Notes: generated by a model from the letters alone, not told the origin. A stretch of DNA of 64,000 nucleotides from Lentimicrobium saccharophilum (GCF_001192835.1 NZ_DF968182.1:124001-188000); one strand, 5' to 3'. Positions 17,053 through 26,144 are shown, counted from the stretch's first letter. Program-made: numbers and translations.

Positions 17053-18525
17053 TAGGAGTGTTCAAAACATCAAACGACATTTCAAAAAGTTCTTTGGCAT
17101 CATGAAAATCAAAGGTTTTTAACAAAACAAGGTATTGTAATTAACAGTGATGTCTTTGTTTGTCTGAAAATAGCTGGTTATCAACAAAATATGTTTGCCA
17201 CTGTTGGCAAAAACTCTCTATAATCAAGACAATCAACTTGTTAAGGACTTATATTTGTTCCTGCAATGGGAACAGATTGTAAGCAGGGTATAAAAGTCCA
17301 AGACTTACTCAAGCTTATACCTGATGACTTGTTGGCTGATTTGAGTTCAGAAACCAACGTTGATTATCAGGTAAAAAAGCTTTATGGCAGGAATGTCTTT
17401 AGCCTTTTACTGTTTGGACTGATAGAAAGCGATCGTCTTGGTCTCAGGTCGCTAGAGGATTTTTATAACTCCACCCATTACAAGGTGCTGTTTAATATTC
17501 CAAATAAAAACACAACCAAATATAACTCTCTATCTGCTCGTCTTGCAACTATGAATGTTGACTTTTTTCGAAAGGCCTATGAAGCTATATACGAGCAATG
17601 TTCTCAACTCTACGATGAAAACGATCTGGCTTTGAATTACAAATTATCCAGAGTTGATTCAACAATGGTTTGTCAGACAGCTGCTAAACTGGAAAATGGG
17701 ATCCATGTTGGCTGTAAGAAAGATGGTAAAAAGCAGATTAAATATACTGTTTGTCTGACCGATATGTTTCCTAGTAGTGTTGAGGTTTTTAATCAGCAAT
17801 GCCATATCAGCGAAAACCTCACCATTCCTAAGGCGATATTCAGGGTGATTGACAAGAACAAAGACAATGTCTTTGTTTTTGATCGGGGAGTATCTGACCG
17901 ACAAACTTTCTGTAAGTTGGACCAGGAAGAATACACTTTTGTTACAAGACTGAAATCAGATGCAAGATTTATTGCTCTGGAAGATTTTGAGATAAGTCAA
18001 GACCAAAAAGTAAGAAATCTTACAATCCTTAAAGATCAACGTGTTTACTTATATAAGAGTGGAACATCAGTAGTTGAGCATTCTTTTAGACTTGTACAGG
18101 CAATAAATGATAAGGGATATCCTTACTTCTTTCTTACCAATATGTTCTCTATCCCAGCCAAAGACATAATAACAATTTATAAATCAAGGTGGGATATTGA
18201 GGTCTTTTTCAGATTCATTAAGCAGGAATTGAACTTTTCCCACTTCATCAGTGTGAATGAAAACGGAATTAAGATCCTCTTGTACATGACCCTTATTCTC
18301 TCCATGCTGATTCTGATCTATAAAAAGATTAATGGATTGGGGTATAAAACAGCTAAAAGAAGGTTCATGATCGAAATGTGGGATATCATCGCCATAATTA
18401 TGATCAAACATAGTGGAGGTGATCCAAGTCTCGTCTTCAGGTGAAAAGCTATACCTTTGATTTTCAATACGTCAATGAACTCGTGATTCTTTTGTTCTTT
18501 TTATTTGTGGTTTTGAACACTCCTA
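17053..18525 (+). mobile_element. Intact IS4-family-like insertion sequence (1473 bp)
   Basis: Perfect 16-bp terminal inverted repeats: TAGGAGTGTTCAAAAC at 17053-17068 and its complement at 18510-18525. It is flanked by a perfect 9-bp target duplication TTTAATAAT (17044-17052 and 18526-18534). It carries one transposase gene reading left to right. The undamaged ends, duplication and gene point to a recent insertion. Base composition is more AT-rich than in neighbouring genes. Confidence 0.95.
17266..18444 (+). CDS. IS4-family DDE transposase
   Basis: 392 residues. The DDE triad is visible: first Asp in SRVDSTMV (about residue 130), second Asp in VFVFDRGVSDRQTF (about 205), and Glu in the YREK-like signature YKSRWDIEVFFRFIKQEL (about 305-322), as in IS4-family enzymes. 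An N-terminal helical domain (1-120) would bind the 16-bp ends. The reading frame is uninterrupted and lies wholly between the inverted repeats, so the element is probably active. The ATG at 17266 is preceded by a short AT-rich leader without a clear SD. Confidence 0.95.
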   Translation: MGTDCKQGIKVQDLLKLIPDDLLADLSSETNVDYQVKKLYGRNVFSLLLFGLIESDRLGLRSLEDFYNSTHYKVLFNIPNKNTTKYNSLSARLATMNVDFFRKAYEAIYEQCSQLYDENDLALNYKLSRVDSTMVCQTAAKLENGIHVGCKKDGKKQIKYTVCLTDMFPSSVEVFNQQCHISENLTIPKAIFRVIDKNKDNVFVFDRGVSDRQTFCKLDQEEYTFVTRLKSDARFIALEDFEISQDQKVRNLTILKDQRVYLYKSGTSVVEHSFRLVQAINDKGYPYFFLTNMFSIPAKDIITIYKSRWDIEVFFRFIKQELNFSHFISVNENGIKILLYMTLILSMLILIYKKINGLGYKTAKRRFMIEMWDIIAIIMIKHSGGDPSLVFR

Positions 18526-18616
18526 TTTAATAATCACAAATACAACACAAATCTTACAAATAGAGCTTTAAATTTTCTCTGGTCCATTAAATGCCATCAC
18601 ATGTAAAACCACTAGT

Positions 18617-19444
18617 ATGCACCCAACTGACAACCCAATGGAAGAATCACAAAAATTATTCTCACAAAGAGCCATTACCATAGCTACCTTTTTTGGCGGG
18701 CCTGCAGCGGCGGGTTACCTGGTAAAAAAGAATTATGAAGCATATGATCAGGCAGATAACGGAAAGAAGGCATTGTTCATTGGCATTGTCGCTACCTTTT
18801 TGTTGTTTGCGGGGATCTTTTCCCTGCCTGAAAATATTTTGGATAAAATTCCAAATCCCCTGATCCCCGCAGTGTATACCGGTATTATTTATCTGATTGT
18901 AGAAAAACTACAGGGGAACCGGCTCAAAGCACATAAAGAATCGGGCGGTGAATTTTTCAGCGCCTGGAAGGCTACGGGAATCGGCGCCGTATTTATGGTC
19001 ATGTTGCTAGCAGTCATAGCCGGCGCAGCATTTATTTCCGGTGATTTTTCCAAACCCGGTTTTGATGCTACCACTTATGATCAGGGGGTGGCAGCGTTTT
19101 CCGAAAACGAACGCAGATCACTGGCCGTATATGAGGTGGCAGATTCGGCTGAACCTCAATACTTAATCAGGAAGTTCAGTGAAGGCATTGTTTTATGGAA
19201 ACAAAACAAGGAAATCATAAACAAACTGAACGCCATTGAAAACCTGCCGGCGGAATTACAGGTTCAGAACCAAAGGCTGCTGAAGTATTGTGATTTAAGG
19301 ATGGCACACAATGAGGTAATCGTAAAGGCAATCTCTGAAGATACCGACAGATATGTTTCAGAAATTGACAGGATAGGGATGGAGATCAATAAGGTGCTGG
19401 AAGAGCTGGATAATTCCGGAGGAAACCAGGCCGGTTTTAATTGA
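18617..19444 (+). CDS. Hypothetical membrane protein
   Basis: 275 residues. After a short N-terminal part come hydrophobic segments at about 19-36 (ITIATFFGGPAAAGYLV), 52-70 (ALFIGIVATFLLFAGIFSL), 80-95 (NPLIPAVYTGIIYLIV) and 120-142 (GIGAVFMVMLLAVIAGAAF). A soluble, charged, mainly helical C-terminal half (150-275) follows and may be coiled coil. I do not recognise the family. It starts 83 bp after the IS target duplication, so the IS may have displaced its promoter. The alternative start ATG 18638 (MEESQKLF) is possible. Confidence 0.75.
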   Translation: MHPTDNPMEESQKLFSQRAITIATFFGGPAAAGYLVKKNYEAYDQADNGKKALFIGIVATFLLFAGIFSLPENILDKIPNPLIPAVYTGIIYLIVEKLQGNRLKAHKESGGEFFSAWKATGIGAVFMVMLLAVIAGAAFISGDFSKPGFDATTYDQGVAAFSENERRSLAVYEVADSAEPQYLIRKFSEGIVLWKQNKEIINKLNAIENLPAELQVQNQRLLKYCDLRMAHNEVIVKAISEDTDRYVSEIDRIGMEINKVLEELDNSGGNQAGFN

Positions 19445-19715
19445 GAATACAGCCTGAAATATTGTATTGAAGGTTGATTTTATCTGGATAAGATTATACC
19501 TCAGATAATGGCTGATTTAATAAAGATTATGATAATGGCTTAATAATCAAATGCTAAGGTTTAATTCAGGAAGTGTCAACAGAAAATTTCTCAGATGATT
19601 TTCAAAATAGATTGAGTATCCCGGCGCTGCAACTATTGCATCTATCGGTTAAAAGCAGGGTGCAGGTTATTTTTCGTGCAGATGGTTTCCTGTAAATTTG
19701 TTCATAAGCAGTCAT
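19445..19715. other. Gap between the membrane protein and the nuclease-gene remnant
   Basis: AT-rich with no gene or clear structure recognised. Confidence 0.4.
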
Positions 19716-19945
19716 TCGCTAAATTTACATCTGTTAACAACCTCGTATGATGTCAGACAAGTTTTAGCTTAATTCCCTCAAAGGCCCGCCTGGCAGGGCG
19801 CCTGGTGCAGGGGTTGTCTAAAAACAAAGAACTTAATGTTAAATTAAAACAAGATGGAACCAGGCAGGAAAAGTGTTATAAAAGAGAAACGCTCCTTGCG
19901 GAGCGCCGGGCCGGGGATGCTATCACCGGTGATGTTATGCGTGCG
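19716..19945 (+). pseudogene. Internally deleted relative of the nuclease unit at 21176-21825
   Basis: 19718-19820 aligns with 21177-21278: the shared leader GCTAAATTTACATCTGTTAAC, the start region ATGTCAGACAA...CTCAAAGGC and CCTGGTGCAGG, i.e. the first ~25 codons of the nuclease gene, with frameshifts. After a short unrelated AT stretch, 19886-19939 aligns with 21765-21818, the GC-rich dyad region downstream of the nuclease stop. The copy therefore keeps both ends of the unit but has lost almost all of the coding sequence, like a MITE derived from a parent element. Confidence 0.7.
19886..19939 (+). repeat. GC-rich dyad repeat, copy 1 (54 bp, upstream of rhuM)
   Basis: GAAACGCTCCTTGCGGAGCG followed by 'ccgggccggggatgctatc' and 'atgttatg'. 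It contains the hairpin CGCTCC-TTGC-GGAGCG and the palindrome ATCACCGGTGAT. A second copy lies at 21765-21818 just before the NYN gene. Confidence 0.75.
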
Positions 19946-20051
19946 GATTTACATAATAATAACCTGATATTTTAATGGTTATTACAGAGGGTCGGGCAAA
20001 GCCGATGATTATATCGATATGTACGACTTGAAAAATTTAAGCGGAACAAAC

Positions 20052-21035
20052 ATGAAACCAAGAGATTTGTTGCTCTATAACACGGCAGATAAAAAAGTAA
20101 ACGTATCGGTCTATTTTCAAAATGGCACTTTTTGGCTCACCCAAAAAGCTATGGCAGAATTATTTGGAGTAAATGTACCTGCTGTAAACAAACACCTGAA
20201 GAACATATTTGAAACGGGTGAGCTCGAACAGGCTTCAGTTATTTCCAAAATGGAAACAACTGCAGCAGACGGGAAAAGATACACTACAAATTTCTATCGC
20301 CTGGAAGTCATATTGGCTGTTGGTTACCGCGTAAATTCAACACAAGCTGCCGATTTTCGCCGATGGGCAACCCAAACCCTGAACGAGTTTATTATTAAAG
20401 GTTTTGTAATTGACGATGAACGCCTGAAGCAAGGTAAAAACTTCGGACAGGATTATTTTGATGAACTCCTCGAACGAATCCGCGAAATCAGGGCAAGTGA
20501 GCGCAGATTCTACCAGAAAATTACCGATTTGTATGCCCTGAGTACTGATTACGACCGCGAAAGTCAGCAAACAAAAGATTTTTTTTCTGCGGTACAAAAC
20601 AAACTCCATTGGGCCATCACCGGAAAAACTGCGGCAGAAATCATATATACCGCAGCCGATGCCACTAAACTTTACATGGGTTTAAAAACATGGAAAGCTG
20701 CCCCTGATGGAAAAATTCTGAAAAGCGATACTACAGTAGCAAAAAATTATATAGCGCATCAGCATTTAACAGAGTTAAACCGGATTGTCTCTGCCTATTT
20801 GGATTTGGCAGAAAACAATGCTCAACGAGGAATTGCTTTTAGTATGCAGGAATGGGCAAAATTCCTCGATAGCTTTTTAGAACTCTCAAACTACCCGATT
20901 TTGAAGGATAAAGGAAAAATTTCGATGCTTGAAGCAAAGTTAAAAGCCGTTAGCGAATATGAAAAATTCAGGGTAATTCAGGACCAAACCTATGAGAGCG
21001 ACTTCGACAGGGAAATAAAAGACCTGAAACCATGA
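20052..21035 (+). CDS. RhuM-family protein
   Basis: 327 residues from ATG 20052, which is the start that fits the family (short lead into LLLYNTADKKVNVSVYFQNGTFWLTQKAMAELFGV). An in-frame ATG at 20019 would add 11 residues. Visible: an N-terminal KilA-N/BRO-like DNA-binding-type segment (QKAMAELFGVNVPAVNKHLKNIFETGEL), the conserved YRLEVILAVGYRVNSTQAADFRRWATQTL stretch, and the long C-terminal region (LHWAITGKTAAEIIYTAADATKLYMGL) typical of virulence protein RhuM. RhuM homologues are scattered on mobile and restriction/defence islands and their molecular role is unknown. Here it sits between the two dyad repeats, next to nuclease-type genes. Confidence 0.9.
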   Translation: MKPRDLLLYNTADKKVNVSVYFQNGTFWLTQKAMAELFGVNVPAVNKHLKNIFETGELEQASVISKMETTAADGKRYTTNFYRLEVILAVGYRVNSTQAADFRRWATQTLNEFIIKGFVIDDERLKQGKNFGQDYFDELLERIREIRASERRFYQKITDLYALSTDYDRESQQTKDFFSAVQNKLHWAITGKTAAEIIYTAADATKLYMGLKTWKAAPDGKILKSDTTVAKNYIAHQHLTELNRIVSAYLDLAENNAQRGIAFSMQEWAKFLDSFLELSNYPILKDKGKISMLEAKLKAVSEYEKFRVIQDQTYESDFDREIKDLKP

Positions 21036-21209
21036 TATACTGGCTGGTGTAAGCAACTGAACAGGGTAATAACTCAAAAAAGTATGCAGCTTAAATTCCA
21101 TTCCGGGGACAGACTTGTTTCATTGGCAACTCTTTTATTCAATTCAGCGCGCATATAAGTCTGAATAAAAACCATTGGCTAAATTTACATTTGTTAACGA
21201 ATACATATT

Positions 21210-21698
21210 ATGTCAGATAATTTTCAGCTCAATTGCCTCAAAGGCCGCCTGGCGGAACACCTGGTGCAGGATTTGTTTGCGCAGAATGGCTACAATGTTT
21301 TCAACTATGGTCTGGAGAGGACCCATCCTTTCCTGAGCAGGGAGCTGCGGAATAACTACCATACCACCAGCAAGGCACTTCGCTTTATGCCCGATTTTGT
21401 AGTGCAAAGCTCACTCACCGGCGACTTGTTTTATATGGAAGTGAAATACAGATCAAACGGCTGCTTCGGGTTTGAAGATAAATTCAAGGACTTCCCTTAC
21501 AAAAACGCCTGGTTTGTGATTGTGTCCCCGGAGAAGATACAGTGCATGCATTACAAGCGGCTGGCGGCAGGGTTCAGCATTACTGCCGATACCAACTACC
21601 GTCTCGGCAGGGTGCGTTCATTTCACCTGAGTAAGGAATCCATAGCGGAATACGAGGGTTATGCAAGGCAGGTGTTTGCGGGATTCAGAAGTGAATAA
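21210..21698 (+). CDS. Single-domain PD-(D/E)XK nuclease-like protein
   Basis: 162 residues, unrecognised by name, but with the PD-(D/E)XK fold signature in the right order and spacing: Glu16 in the first helix (LKGRLAEHLVQDLFAQNGYNV), Asp62 in FMPDFVVQ, then Glu77-x-Lys79 in FYMEVKYRS. The hydrophobic strands around each motif fit the nuclease core. No DNA-binding domain is evident. The role could be a restriction-type, repair or homing-like endonuclease; sequence alone does not decide. Its upstream leader is shared with a deleted copy at 19716 and an internal piece with a broken copy at 25658. A frame check shows the gene itself is intact. Confidence 0.78.
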   Translation: MSDNFQLNCLKGRLAEHLVQDLFAQNGYNVFNYGLERTHPFLSRELRNNYHTTSKALRFMPDFVVQSSLTGDLFYMEVKYRSNGCFGFEDKFKDFPYKNAWFVIVSPEKIQCMHYKRLAAGFSITADTNYRLGRVRSFHLSKESIAEYEGYARQVFAGFRSE

Positions 21699-21764
21699 AT
21701 AAACTTTGTACAAACGCACAGCTGAAATACGAAAAGAATGAGCAGTGCAAAAAGGTAAAAATAA

Positions 21765-21818
21765 GAAACGCCCCTTGCGGAGCGTCGGACCGGGGATGCT
21801 ATCCCTGGCGATGTTATA
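21765..21818 (+). repeat. GC-rich dyad repeat, copy 2 (54 bp, upstream of the NYN gene)
   Basis: GAAACGCCCCTTGCGGAGCG followed by 'tcggaccggggatgctatc' and 'gcgatgttat'. It lies 67 bp after the nuclease stop and 40 bp before the NYN start. The substitutions relative to copy 1 are not compensatory in the stem, so it reads more like a decaying DNA end than a conserved RNA. Confidence 0.75.
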
Positions 21819-21858
21819 AGTGCAAATATACAAAATACAAACCACATTGCAAGAATAA

Positions 21859-22479
21859 ATGGACAAAAATGAACGCATCATCGTCTATATTGATGGATTT
21901 AACCTCTATTTCGGCATGAAGCAAGCGGGCTTTGATAATTTTAAATGGTTAAACATCAGGGATTTGTCCGAAAGTTTGTTAAAGCTAGGGAAGGAAATAG
22001 TTGGAATAAAGTACTTTACAAGCCGGGTAAGTAATAATCCTGACAAGCAAAAACGGCAATCGACCTATATTGAAGCATTGGAAACCGTTGGCATTAAAAT
22101 TTATTACGGGCACTATCAGCGTGATGCAATAGAATGCCGGCGATGCAATAATGTCTGGGCTAATTACAACGAAAAGATGACCGATGTTAATATTGCAACT
22201 CAAATGCTGGTGGATGCTTATCAGGATAATTATGATATGGCTATGTTGATATCAGGCGATAGTGATCTGGTTCCGCCGATTAAAGCAATCCATGACCTTT
22301 TTAAACAAAAACGGGTGTTTGTAGCTTTCCCGCCAAAGAGATATAATAATTCTGTCGCATTGGTAGCAAAAGGGTCTATGACAATTGGCAGAAAGAAACT
22401 AATGGATCATCAGTTCCCTCCGGAGGTGATTAAACCCGATGGATTTGTACTCGTTAAACCTGTTGATTGGAATTATTAA
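21859..22479 (+). CDS. NYN-domain (LabA/DUF88-like) predicted ribonuclease
   Basis: 206 residues with the PIN-like NYN fold: YIDGFNLY (Asp12, Asn15), KMTDVNIATQMLVDAY (Asp109, Asp119) and ISGDSDLVPPI (Asp134, Asp136), the acidic residues that bind metal in PIN/NYN nucleases. A CRRC motif (Cys93, Cys96) near the middle may be half of a metal site. It is a cytoplasmic single-domain protein. NYN proteins cut RNA in maturation, turnover or phage defence, and its company (RhuM, PD-(D/E)XK, HicBA) suggests a stress or defence role, which is inference only. It starts 40 bp after a dyad repeat. Confidence 0.9.
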   Translation: MDKNERIIVYIDGFNLYFGMKQAGFDNFKWLNIRDLSESLLKLGKEIVGIKYFTSRVSNNPDKQKRQSTYIEALETVGIKIYYGHYQRDAIECRRCNNVWANYNEKMTDVNIATQMLVDAYQDNYDMAMLISGDSDLVPPIKAIHDLFKQKRVFVAFPPKRYNNSVALVAKGSMTIGRKKLMDHQFPPEVIKPDGFVLVKPVDWNY

Positions 22480-23168
22480 ATATTGAAGCCAATGGCCGAA
22501 CCCAAATTCAAAGATCACAGTTGTCCGGCACAAGTAAAAAAAACGCGTTTTAATTATAGTTATAGGTTCATGATTGTATGAACTTTGATTTCTCCTATTC
22601 TCCTGCAGTTTTGTGGTTTTCGGCCAACCAATTCAATATCTCCTGAAACAAGCTGATCGTTGTGGTGTAAAGTATCTCTATCTGCTTCTTAATAACAACC
22701 TTAATCCGGTTGTCCGGAATATAAAGGCCATTCTTGAGCACCAATTGAATGTAAATATACCCGAATACTTCTGATTAAGGTAGCAGATTTACATCTGAAA
22801 GTATGATTTGCCTGGATCTATGCTCTGGCTGAGAATGCCCCGTCATACCTGATAATCCTGGCATTGCACCGGACACCTCCTGTTATGAGCTTCATCTGGC
22901 AAAAACACAAAACAGCAAAATTATCAAGAGATCTTTTGTTTTGTACTTTTTTACAGATCAGTCAGCGCTATAATGATTGGTTACCCTGGGAAAAATTTAT
23001 CCATTAATTAATGAAATCAGCTGTCCGAAAACCGGGGTACCGGAAGAATGTTTACTTTTATCCGTGTAGTATTAAGTTTGGCGACTCAACACTACTTAAA
23101 GGGTTGGTTAGTTTTAATAAAACTTTCTGACTCTTCCTTTTTATCGGACAACAGTGAACCTGAATTAT
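22480..23168. other. Mostly gene-free gap with a decayed minus-strand frame
   Basis: About 690 bp. Apart from the possible pseudogene fragment at 22595-22774 I see no gene. AT-rich with no clear repeats; a single 'gttgtccgg' word near 22519 recurs near 22709 and 50398. Confidence 0.5.
22595..22774 (-). pseudogene. Possible gene remnant (59 codons, no start)
   Basis: On the minus strand an open stretch without a start codon reads like a real protein tail: SEVFGYIYIQLVLKNGLYI then DNRIKVVIKKQIEILYTTTI ... LNWLAENHKTAGE and stop. It is preceded by a stop, and the adjoining upstream sequence holds other short coding-like pieces in shifted frames. I do not recognise the parent family. Convergent with the NYN gene. 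Confidence 0.35.
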
Positions 23169-23717
23169 ATGTCAAACCGCAGAACTGAATTAAAGGAACA
23201 GCTAAGTGCGCTGCCTAAAAACGTATTGGTTGGTATAATAGTTAAATTAGCGGCCAAAAAGGCAAATTACGACTTTCTGCTTGCCAATTATCTTGATAAG
23301 GACAGTGGTGAAAAAGACTTGTATGAAGAAGCCAGGCGTGATCTGGATAGCCTGTTCATCAAAAGATACAAGGGTTTCTCCGAAGAACTTCAACTTGCCA
23401 ATATGCTGAGCGCCTGTGTTAAAAGGATTAATGAATTTACAGCAGTTTCAAAAAATAGGAAGCTTGAGGCCGACTTGTTGCTTTATGTTCTGGAAGTCCC
23501 TTTCTCGCTTCCAACCATAATGTTTGGAACCTGTTTTACTCAATACGACTATAGAGTCGGTTTGCTGGTCAGGAGGTTGATCAACCTTGTCGTTAAAAAA
23601 CTGCACCCGGATTACCTGATTGAATATAAGGACAAACTGAACGGGTATCTTACCATCTTGCACCGCACATCTGAATTTCATGACTTTATTTATAAATTAC
23701 CCCAAAAGATCGATTGA
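23169..23717 (+). CDS. Hypothetical protein
   Basis: 182 residues from ATG 23169 (MSNRRTELKEQL). An in-frame GTG at 23154 is less likely. It is all-alpha in appearance with no signal peptide: SALPKNVLVGIIVKLAAKK, a linker DKDSGEKDLYEEARRDLDS, FSEELQLANMLSACVKRINEF and TILHRTSEFHDFIYKLP. The length and helical pattern suggest a small soluble protein; I do not recognise the family. Its C-terminal neighbour, the SWIM gene, is 186 bp away on the same strand, and both open with helical, substrate-binding-like segments, so cotranscription is possible. Confidence 0.7.
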   Translation: MSNRRTELKEQLSALPKNVLVGIIVKLAAKKANYDFLLANYLDKDSGEKDLYEEARRDLDSLFIKRYKGFSEELQLANMLSACVKRINEFTAVSKNRKLEADLLLYVLEVPFSLPTIMFGTCFTQYDYRVGLLVRRLINLVVKKLHPDYLIEYKDKLNGYLTILHRTSEFHDFIYKLPQKID

Positions 23718-23903
23718 AACGGACCTCTCAAAGCCTGACAAAAAACAGCGCGCTGCATCCTTCGCACGGATTTCTGAATACATCGCCGTATAACTTTCCA
23801 ACGCGGCTAATGATAAATTTTCAGATAATTGAGTACAAGATACTCCCTGACATTCATAATTTTAATCCCGAATTCAAATAACCCCCCAAACCTGTAACAA
23901 ACG

Positions 23904-25613
23904 ATGAATATACCTCTTCAGGAATTCGAACAATACATTGATGAAACCATTTTAAATCGCGGTTATAAGTATTTTAAGAAGGGTCTTGTTGCCGAGCCCG
24001 AACTAATGGCACATGGGGAATACGAAGCAATTGTGGAGGGTACTGAAGATTATACGGTTCGCATCAGAATTGAAAATGATACAATCACTGAGCATAGTTG
24101 CACCTGTCCTTACGATATGGGACCTGTGTGTAAACATGTGGCAGCGGTTATATTTGAACTTCAGCAAAATGAGTTAAGCCTTGTAAAGAAAGCAAAGAAG
24201 AGCAGTACAACGGCTAAAACTGTGGCAAAAAGGAAAACCATTGCCGAACAGGTAGATGAGATCCTCGAACACCTGACGTCTGACGATATGAAAGAAATCC
24301 TTCGGGGACAATGTGACCGTGACAGGAAATTCCGTCAGTTGTTTCTGGCTGGTTATGCCCACCTGGTGATGCCGGAGACAAAGGCATTGTATGTAAAACA
24401 GGTGAAAGCCATACTTAAATCATCGAGCGACAGGCATGGTTTTATTGATTATTCCGGTGCGCGTGCGGTGGGAATTGCCATTGATGAGTACATTCAAACG
24501 GCCGGAAAACATCTTGAAAAAGCCAACTACAAATCTGCCATGCTCATTGCCTTTGCCGTAATGGAAGAGATGACAGGGGCACTTCAGTATGCCGACGATA
24601 GCAATGGAGATGTTGGAGGGAGCATTTATTCCGCGATTGAGATCCTGTATTCGGTTGCAAATGCGCAGGTTTCAGAAAAGTTGCGCGTTGAGTTGCTGAA
24701 CTATTGCTTGACAGCGTACTCAAAAGGCTTGTATAAAGGATGGGACTGGCATTTTACAATGCTTGACCTTGCCTCCAAACTGGTTAACAACACTTCCGAA
24801 GCAAAGCAGATTCACCAACTGTTAGACTCTATAAAATCATCAGGCAAAAGCTGGGATTGGGATTATACAAATGCCCAGCAGATCAGGGCTTTACTAATCA
24901 GAAGAACCGAAGGGGAAGAGAAAGCAACACAGTATCTCGAGCAAAATTTATCAAATGCAGAGTTCAGGAAGGAAATAATCGAAAAGGCAATTTCAGCAAA
25001 AGACTACAGAAAAGCCATGGCCCTGGCTGAAGAAGGGATAAAACTTAACAGTAAAGAAAGTCCGGGCCTGCTCGACTATTGGTGTGATTATTTACTGCAG
25101 ATTGCACAGCTTCAAAACGACAGGGTGAATATCCTGAAATATGCGCGTATTCAGCTTATTTCTGCTAACCGCGATAAAAAACCCTATTTTGACATTCTTA
25201 AAAAACATATTGAACCCCACCAATGGGAGGCAACACTGAAGATGATTATTCAGGATATTCTCTCTAAAAACAGGTGGAATGGCAAACCATTGGTAGCAAT
25301 GATCTACATCTGGGAGGAAAATTGGAATGAGCTTCTGCAGATTGTTAAAAGTGACATAAGTCTCAATACCCTTGATACTTATGAGAAATATCTTGTCAAG
25401 GATTTTTCTGATGAGATTTCGGACATGTATCAGAAGGCTGTTTTAGAATATTTAGAAAAGAATGTTAGCAGGGATCATTATCAGATAGCTTGTCGCTACA
25501 TTCGTAGAATGATAAAAATGGGTGCACGTGAAAAGGCAGATTATGTGGTTCAGATGCTAAGGAAATTATATCCTCAGCGAAGGGCACTCATGGAAGAGTT
25601 GAAAAAGGTTTGA
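23904..25613 (+). CDS. SWIM zinc-finger protein with helical-repeat C-terminus
   Basis: 569 residues. The N-terminal SWIM finger is CTCPYDMGPVCKH: Cys66, Cys68, Cys76 and His78 give the CxCx(n)CxH pattern that binds zinc and contacts DNA or proteins. Residues ~95-115 are a basic linker (KKAKKSSTTAKTVAKRKT). From ~120 to the end the protein is helical with TPR-like units (for example YRKAMALAEEGIKLNSKE, DYLLQIAQLQNDRVNILKYAR). In Bacteroidetes and other bacteria such SWIM proteins are often near helicases or chromatin-like remodelers, but no partner helicase is seen here. No SD is evident before the ATG. Confidence 0.88.
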   Translation: MNIPLQEFEQYIDETILNRGYKYFKKGLVAEPELMAHGEYEAIVEGTEDYTVRIRIENDTITEHSCTCPYDMGPVCKHVAAVIFELQQNELSLVKKAKKSSTTAKTVAKRKTIAEQVDEILEHLTSDDMKEILRGQCDRDRKFRQLFLAGYAHLVMPETKALYVKQVKAILKSSSDRHGFIDYSGARAVGIAIDEYIQTAGKHLEKANYKSAMLIAFAVMEEMTGALQYADDSNGDVGGSIYSAIEILYSVANAQVSEKLRVELLNYCLTAYSKGLYKGWDWHFTMLDLASKLVNNTSEAKQIHQLLDSIKSSGKSWDWDYTNAQQIRALLIRRTEGEEKATQYLEQNLSNAEFRKEIIEKAISAKDYRKAMALAEEGIKLNSKESPGLLDYWCDYLLQIAQLQNDRVNILKYARIQLISANRDKKPYFDILKKHIEPHQWEATLKMIIQDILSKNRWNGKPLVAMIYIWEENWNELLQIVKSDISLNTLDTYEKYLVKDFSDEISDMYQKAVLEYLEKNVSRDHYQIACRYIRRMIKMGAREKADYVVQMLRKLYPQRRALMEELKKV

Positions 25614-25657
25614 AATCGGAAATGTTAGCGTAACAATGAATAGCGACACAATACAAA

Positions 25658-25797
25658 TGGTTTGGGAAAACTTGCCATTTTCTGAGCAGGGAGCTACGGA
25701 ACAACTACCATACCACCAGTAAAGCCCTGCGGTTTATGCCTGATTTTGTGGTGCAGAGCGCACAAACCGGAGATCTCTTTTACCTTGAAGTGTAGTT
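25658..25797 (+). pseudogene. Broken internal fragment of the PD-(D/E)XK nuclease gene
   Basis: Aligns with about 21305-21440 of the intact gene and still translates in frame from 25679 as FLSRELRNNYHTTSKALRF, then MPDFVVQSAQTGDLFYLEV and stop. The active-site Asp and Glu are kept, but the Lys codon of ExK is replaced by a TAG stop, after which similarity ends. The start is missing too. It is a remnant of a second family member, not a duplicate of the 19716 copy, which covers different parts. Confidence 0.8.
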
Positions 25798-26089
25798 CAG
25801 GGTAATAAACAGTCACACAGAACTCACCGGGGTTTCACTGTGAAGATTAGTTAACTCATTGTACCTCTGTGAAACAAATAATTACACAGAGCACACAGAG
25901 GTTTCGCGGAGCATCACAGAGAAGATTTAAATCTCTGTGGCCCCTTTAATTAAAAACATTCGTGATTACGCTACGGATTACAAGGTTCATTCTTTAACTC
26001 CTGCACATCTAATAATGAATTACCAGGTAGGACTGCAGAAGAGGTAACAATTTATGACAACTATTGTATTAATCAGTTGTTTATATCAT
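25798..26089. other. Gap with hairpin-like AC/AG-rich repeat
   Basis: 25855-25940 holds words such as 'cctctgtgaaac', 'cacagagcacacagagg' and 'aatctctgtggcc' arranged as a loose inverted repeat, similar in style to 48955-49036. No gene seen. Confidence 0.5.
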
Positions 26090-26123
26090 TACCTTTGTTG
26101 ATCAAACGGCCGGTACACCGGCC
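26090..26123 (+). promoter_or_regulatory. hicBA promoter and operator-like palindrome
   Basis: -7 box TACCTTTG at 26090-26097, followed 10 bases later by the perfect palindrome GGCCGGT-AC-ACCGGCC at 26108-26123. This lies at the expected start of transcription and 21 bp before hicB. HicB antitoxins repress their own operon by binding inverted repeats at the promoter, so this is the likely operator; a -33 box is not clear. Confidence 0.6.
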
Positions 26124-26144
26124 ATTTAGAATTTGTTAATTTTT

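Noticed and set aside
19886-21818. Integron-like attC sites flanking cassette genes
   Set aside because: The two GC-rich dyads recur before different genes in one orientation, but they lack the R'/R'' core words of attC, and no integrase is seen.
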